A DNA stretch of 20,984 bases. It comes from Chromera velia (Eukaryota > Sar > Chromeraceae). Where the stretch lies: positions 170,810 through 191,793 of the forward strand of contig JAHBMJ010001438.1 of NCBI GenBank assembly GCA_018398765.1, read 5' to 3'. This document shows positions 18,996-20,984 of the stretch, in pieces. The translations under genes were made by a program, and so were the position numbers. Within the stretch, counting starts at the first letter, position 1, and each line of letters begins with the position of its first letter. Below the pieces are notes generated by a model that was not told the DNA's origin, did no database searches, and was given only the letters and a program-made list of their open reading frames with translations.

Positions 18996-19422
18996 ATTTT
19001 AGAATTCGGGCGACACCGTGACAGACGGAGACAGAAGCGACCCCCCCCCCTAAAATAAAAAATGTGTTATGCGAGTGCGTGCGATCTCAGGGCCTCTCGG
19101 CTGATCTCAGCAGAGCTGAGCTGCCCCCCGAGGTGACTGGCTAGGCTGTACCAGGAATTTAGTTGTACATATTCATAGGAGGGAATAACAGAGAGGAGAA
19201 AACTACTCTCTACTGCTCTCTCTAACATTCAGGTCTGTTTGTTCAATCTCATTCTGAATGATTAATAATTCAATACAAGAAGCGCGCCCACGCACGTCGT
19301 ATATCATCCGCATATCTTACTTAATCAGATGCGGCAGCGGGTCGGGCAGTGGGCCAATGTACTACCCTGAGCCCTTGCAACATACACCGTTGTACTTAAT
19401 TATACTATGCCATATAAAGACA

Positions 19423-19632
19423 TGTGAATACACTTACTGAATCTAACTGAATCATGTCTTTTAGGCCATTGGCAAGATCTTACGCTAACGAGAAAAGAGT
19501 TAAAAACAGTAGAAGAACTTTAGGAAGTCTAGGGTAAAAACATATGGATACACTCACGATTTAATGCTAAATAATATCTTTTATAGACCGAGATCTTACG
19601 GTAACTAGAAAGAAGTAAAAGAACTCTAAGGG
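19423..19632. repeat. Diverged tandem duplication, about 120 bp apart
   Basis: The order gaatacacttac, atgtcttttag, agatcttacgctaac, gaagaactttagg in the first copy is matched by ggatacactcac, atatcttttatag, agatcttacggtaac, aaagaactctaagg in the second. Confidence 0.65.
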
Positions 19633-20007
19633 GTACAAAAGGGCTGAAATTACTGATACGGAGTTACTGAAACATCGGTAACTAAATTTTTTTTGACTGA
19701 AACAGAGTCATTACTTATCGTTACTGAGTCTTAAATAGTTTTAAATGGACTATGTAGGAGGCAGCGCCCCATGGTACTTGCTATTTAACTTACGGGCGCC
19801 TCCCGTCCTCCCCCCCTCCGACCCTCCCCCCACCCCCACCTACCCCCACCCCTCTCTAATTATATGAGTTTGATACCTTGTGATCAATAGTGATCAACAA
19901 AAATGCATTTGGTTCCCCTATCAAAACATTGTTGCAAACAACCAGTCAGTTTTCCTTACCCTATAAAAGTGTACCCAAAAAGTGTACCAAAAATTGATAT
20001 CGATGTT

Positions 20008-20848
20008 AATTTTTGGTACACTTTCAAAAATTGACATCAATTTTCATATATCGGTTTGAAAGAACTATATAAAGAGTTAGAAGCTCAAACTGATAACGCT
20101 AAACAGTCAACTGTAGATCTCTTAGCATACTTAGTATAAACTTCTAACTATTTATAGTTGTTGAGAAAAAATATGATAAAAAATTGATATCAATTTTTTA
20201 AAAATTGATAATCAATTTTTTTTTTGACATTGATGTCAATTTTTTCCAATTTTTATATCAATTTTTGGTACATTTTTTTTACATGTGTTTTTTCTTAAAC
20301 ATATTTTTTTTTATGACTCATGAAGAGTTAGAACTTGAAACTAAGACCATTTATAGGTCATACAAAGATGTATAAGCACTATTAATTTGAGTTTCTAACT
20401 CTTTATACTTTGTGGAAAATCTTTATATTAAAAAAATTGATATTATTTTTTTTTTTAACTTTTTAAACATTTTTTTCTCACAAAGTATAAACAGTTAGAA
20501 CTTGAAACTAACAGTGCTTATACATTTTTTTATGACTTATGACTATTGTTAGTTTAAGTTTCTAACTCTTTATAGTTATTGAGAAAAAAACTTAAAAAAG
20601 TGACAAAAATTTTGTTTTATTTTTTGATATCAATTTTTTTATATAAGAAAAAAAAAAATGATATCAATTTTTTTGTCACATTTTTTCTCAACAACTATAA
20701 GGAGTTAGAAGCTTATACTAAACATGCTAAGAGATATCATTCTACAGTTGACTATTAAGCGTTATCAGTTTGAGTTTCTAACTCTTCATAGCTCTTTCAA
20801 ACCGATGTATAAAAATTGATGTCAATTTTTGAAAGTGTACCAAAAATT
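20008..20848. repeat. Large AT-rich foldback element with nested modules
   Basis: The left arm, 20008-20190, and the right arm, 20660-20848, are long inverted repeats with few differences. Shared blocks include aatttttggtacactttc, aaaattgacatcaatttt, tcggtttgaaag, actgataacgc, agtcaactgtaga, tctcttagcat and ttgttgagaaaaaat, in inverse order and strand. The left arm lacks about 6 bases after agtcaactgtaga. Between the arms lie two further modules (20325-20402 and 20492-20569) with the same gagttagaa/ttctaactc boundaries. No ORF of note is present, so if mobile it would be non-autonomous (MITE or foldback type). Confidence 0.75.
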
Positions 20849-20928
20849 GACACACTTTTCGGAGTCAGATATTGCTATCTGGAGCTGCATTAATGCCTTG
20901 TCCGTGTGTGCCGCCGTCGTTGTGCCAC

Positions 20929-20984
20929 ACTAGGTGACGCACAGTGATAAAAAAAAAGAAAAAAAAAATCTGGAGAAGCATAAT
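20929..20984. repeat. Start of another repeat copy, cut by window end
   Basis: ctaggtgacgcacagtgat matches ctaggcgacgcacagtgat at about 14699-14717 with one difference and in the same orientation. It is followed by an A-rich run, as in the first copy, and then the window ends. Confidence 0.5.

Larger units (their letters stand above)
18585..19860. other. Gene-free region with diverged duplications
   Basis: I see no convincing coding frame. The region contains gggccctttagggggccc (18762-18780 area), an imperfect 64-base-period duplication near 18906-18995, a second diverged duplication near 19423-19632, and a C-rich stretch at about 19800-19856. The open frame at 18792-19058 has no protein-like pattern. 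Confidence 0.5.

Noticed and set aside
18792-19058. An 88-codon plus-strand open frame
   Set aside because: It overlaps an imperfect 64-base duplication, ends near a poly-C run, and has no recognisable protein pattern.

Overview
The window is eukaryotic nuclear DNA. Its genes are broken by spliceosomal introns with GT-AG ends, long microsatellites fill introns and intergenic DNA, and there are no operons or ribosome binding sites. The protein style (secreted or membrane proteins with R-x-L linkers, RE-rich low-complexity tails), moderate GC and repeat load would fit an alveolate such as a chromerid (for example Chromera velia). That is inference: no taxonomic marker gene is present.

Layout. 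(1) 240-3324, minus strand: a two-exon gene for a tetraspanin-like membrane protein of about 1,011 residues with a cysteine-rich loop, a C2HC zinc-finger-like motif and a very long charged tail. (2) 3325-3986: a divergent intergenic region, probably a shared promoter, with (AT)n tracts and several inverted repeats. (3) 3987-14390, plus strand: the main gene. Eleven exons can be joined with matching phases at all ten introns into one protein of about 2,302 residues. It has a cytosolic N-terminus, one transmembrane anchor, and then about thirteen tandem beta-rich modules resembling the LEA_2/WHy or fungal DUF3712 (Tag1-like) fold. One intron holds an assembly gap. Another holds a 131-bp exact duplication next to a single N, probably an assembly artefact. 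(4) 15171-about 17150, minus strand: remnants of a second, poorly visible multi-exon gene with very short exons. (5) 17491-18584, minus strand: a broken ORF with a Cys/His cluster, probably a decayed retroelement Gag, with an in-frame UAG and a frameshift. (6) 18585-20984: no gene seen; diverged tandem duplications are followed by an AT-rich foldback region built from about 80-bp modules bounded by gagttagaa/ttctaactc. One further module lies near 14.9 kb.

Working together: the two confident genes are divergent, about 660 bp apart, and both encode integral membrane proteins with large non-cytosolic parts. Co-expression in the same membrane system is a reasonable hypothesis, but the sequence does not prove it. 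The most unusual item is the giant tandem LEA_2-like membrane protein.
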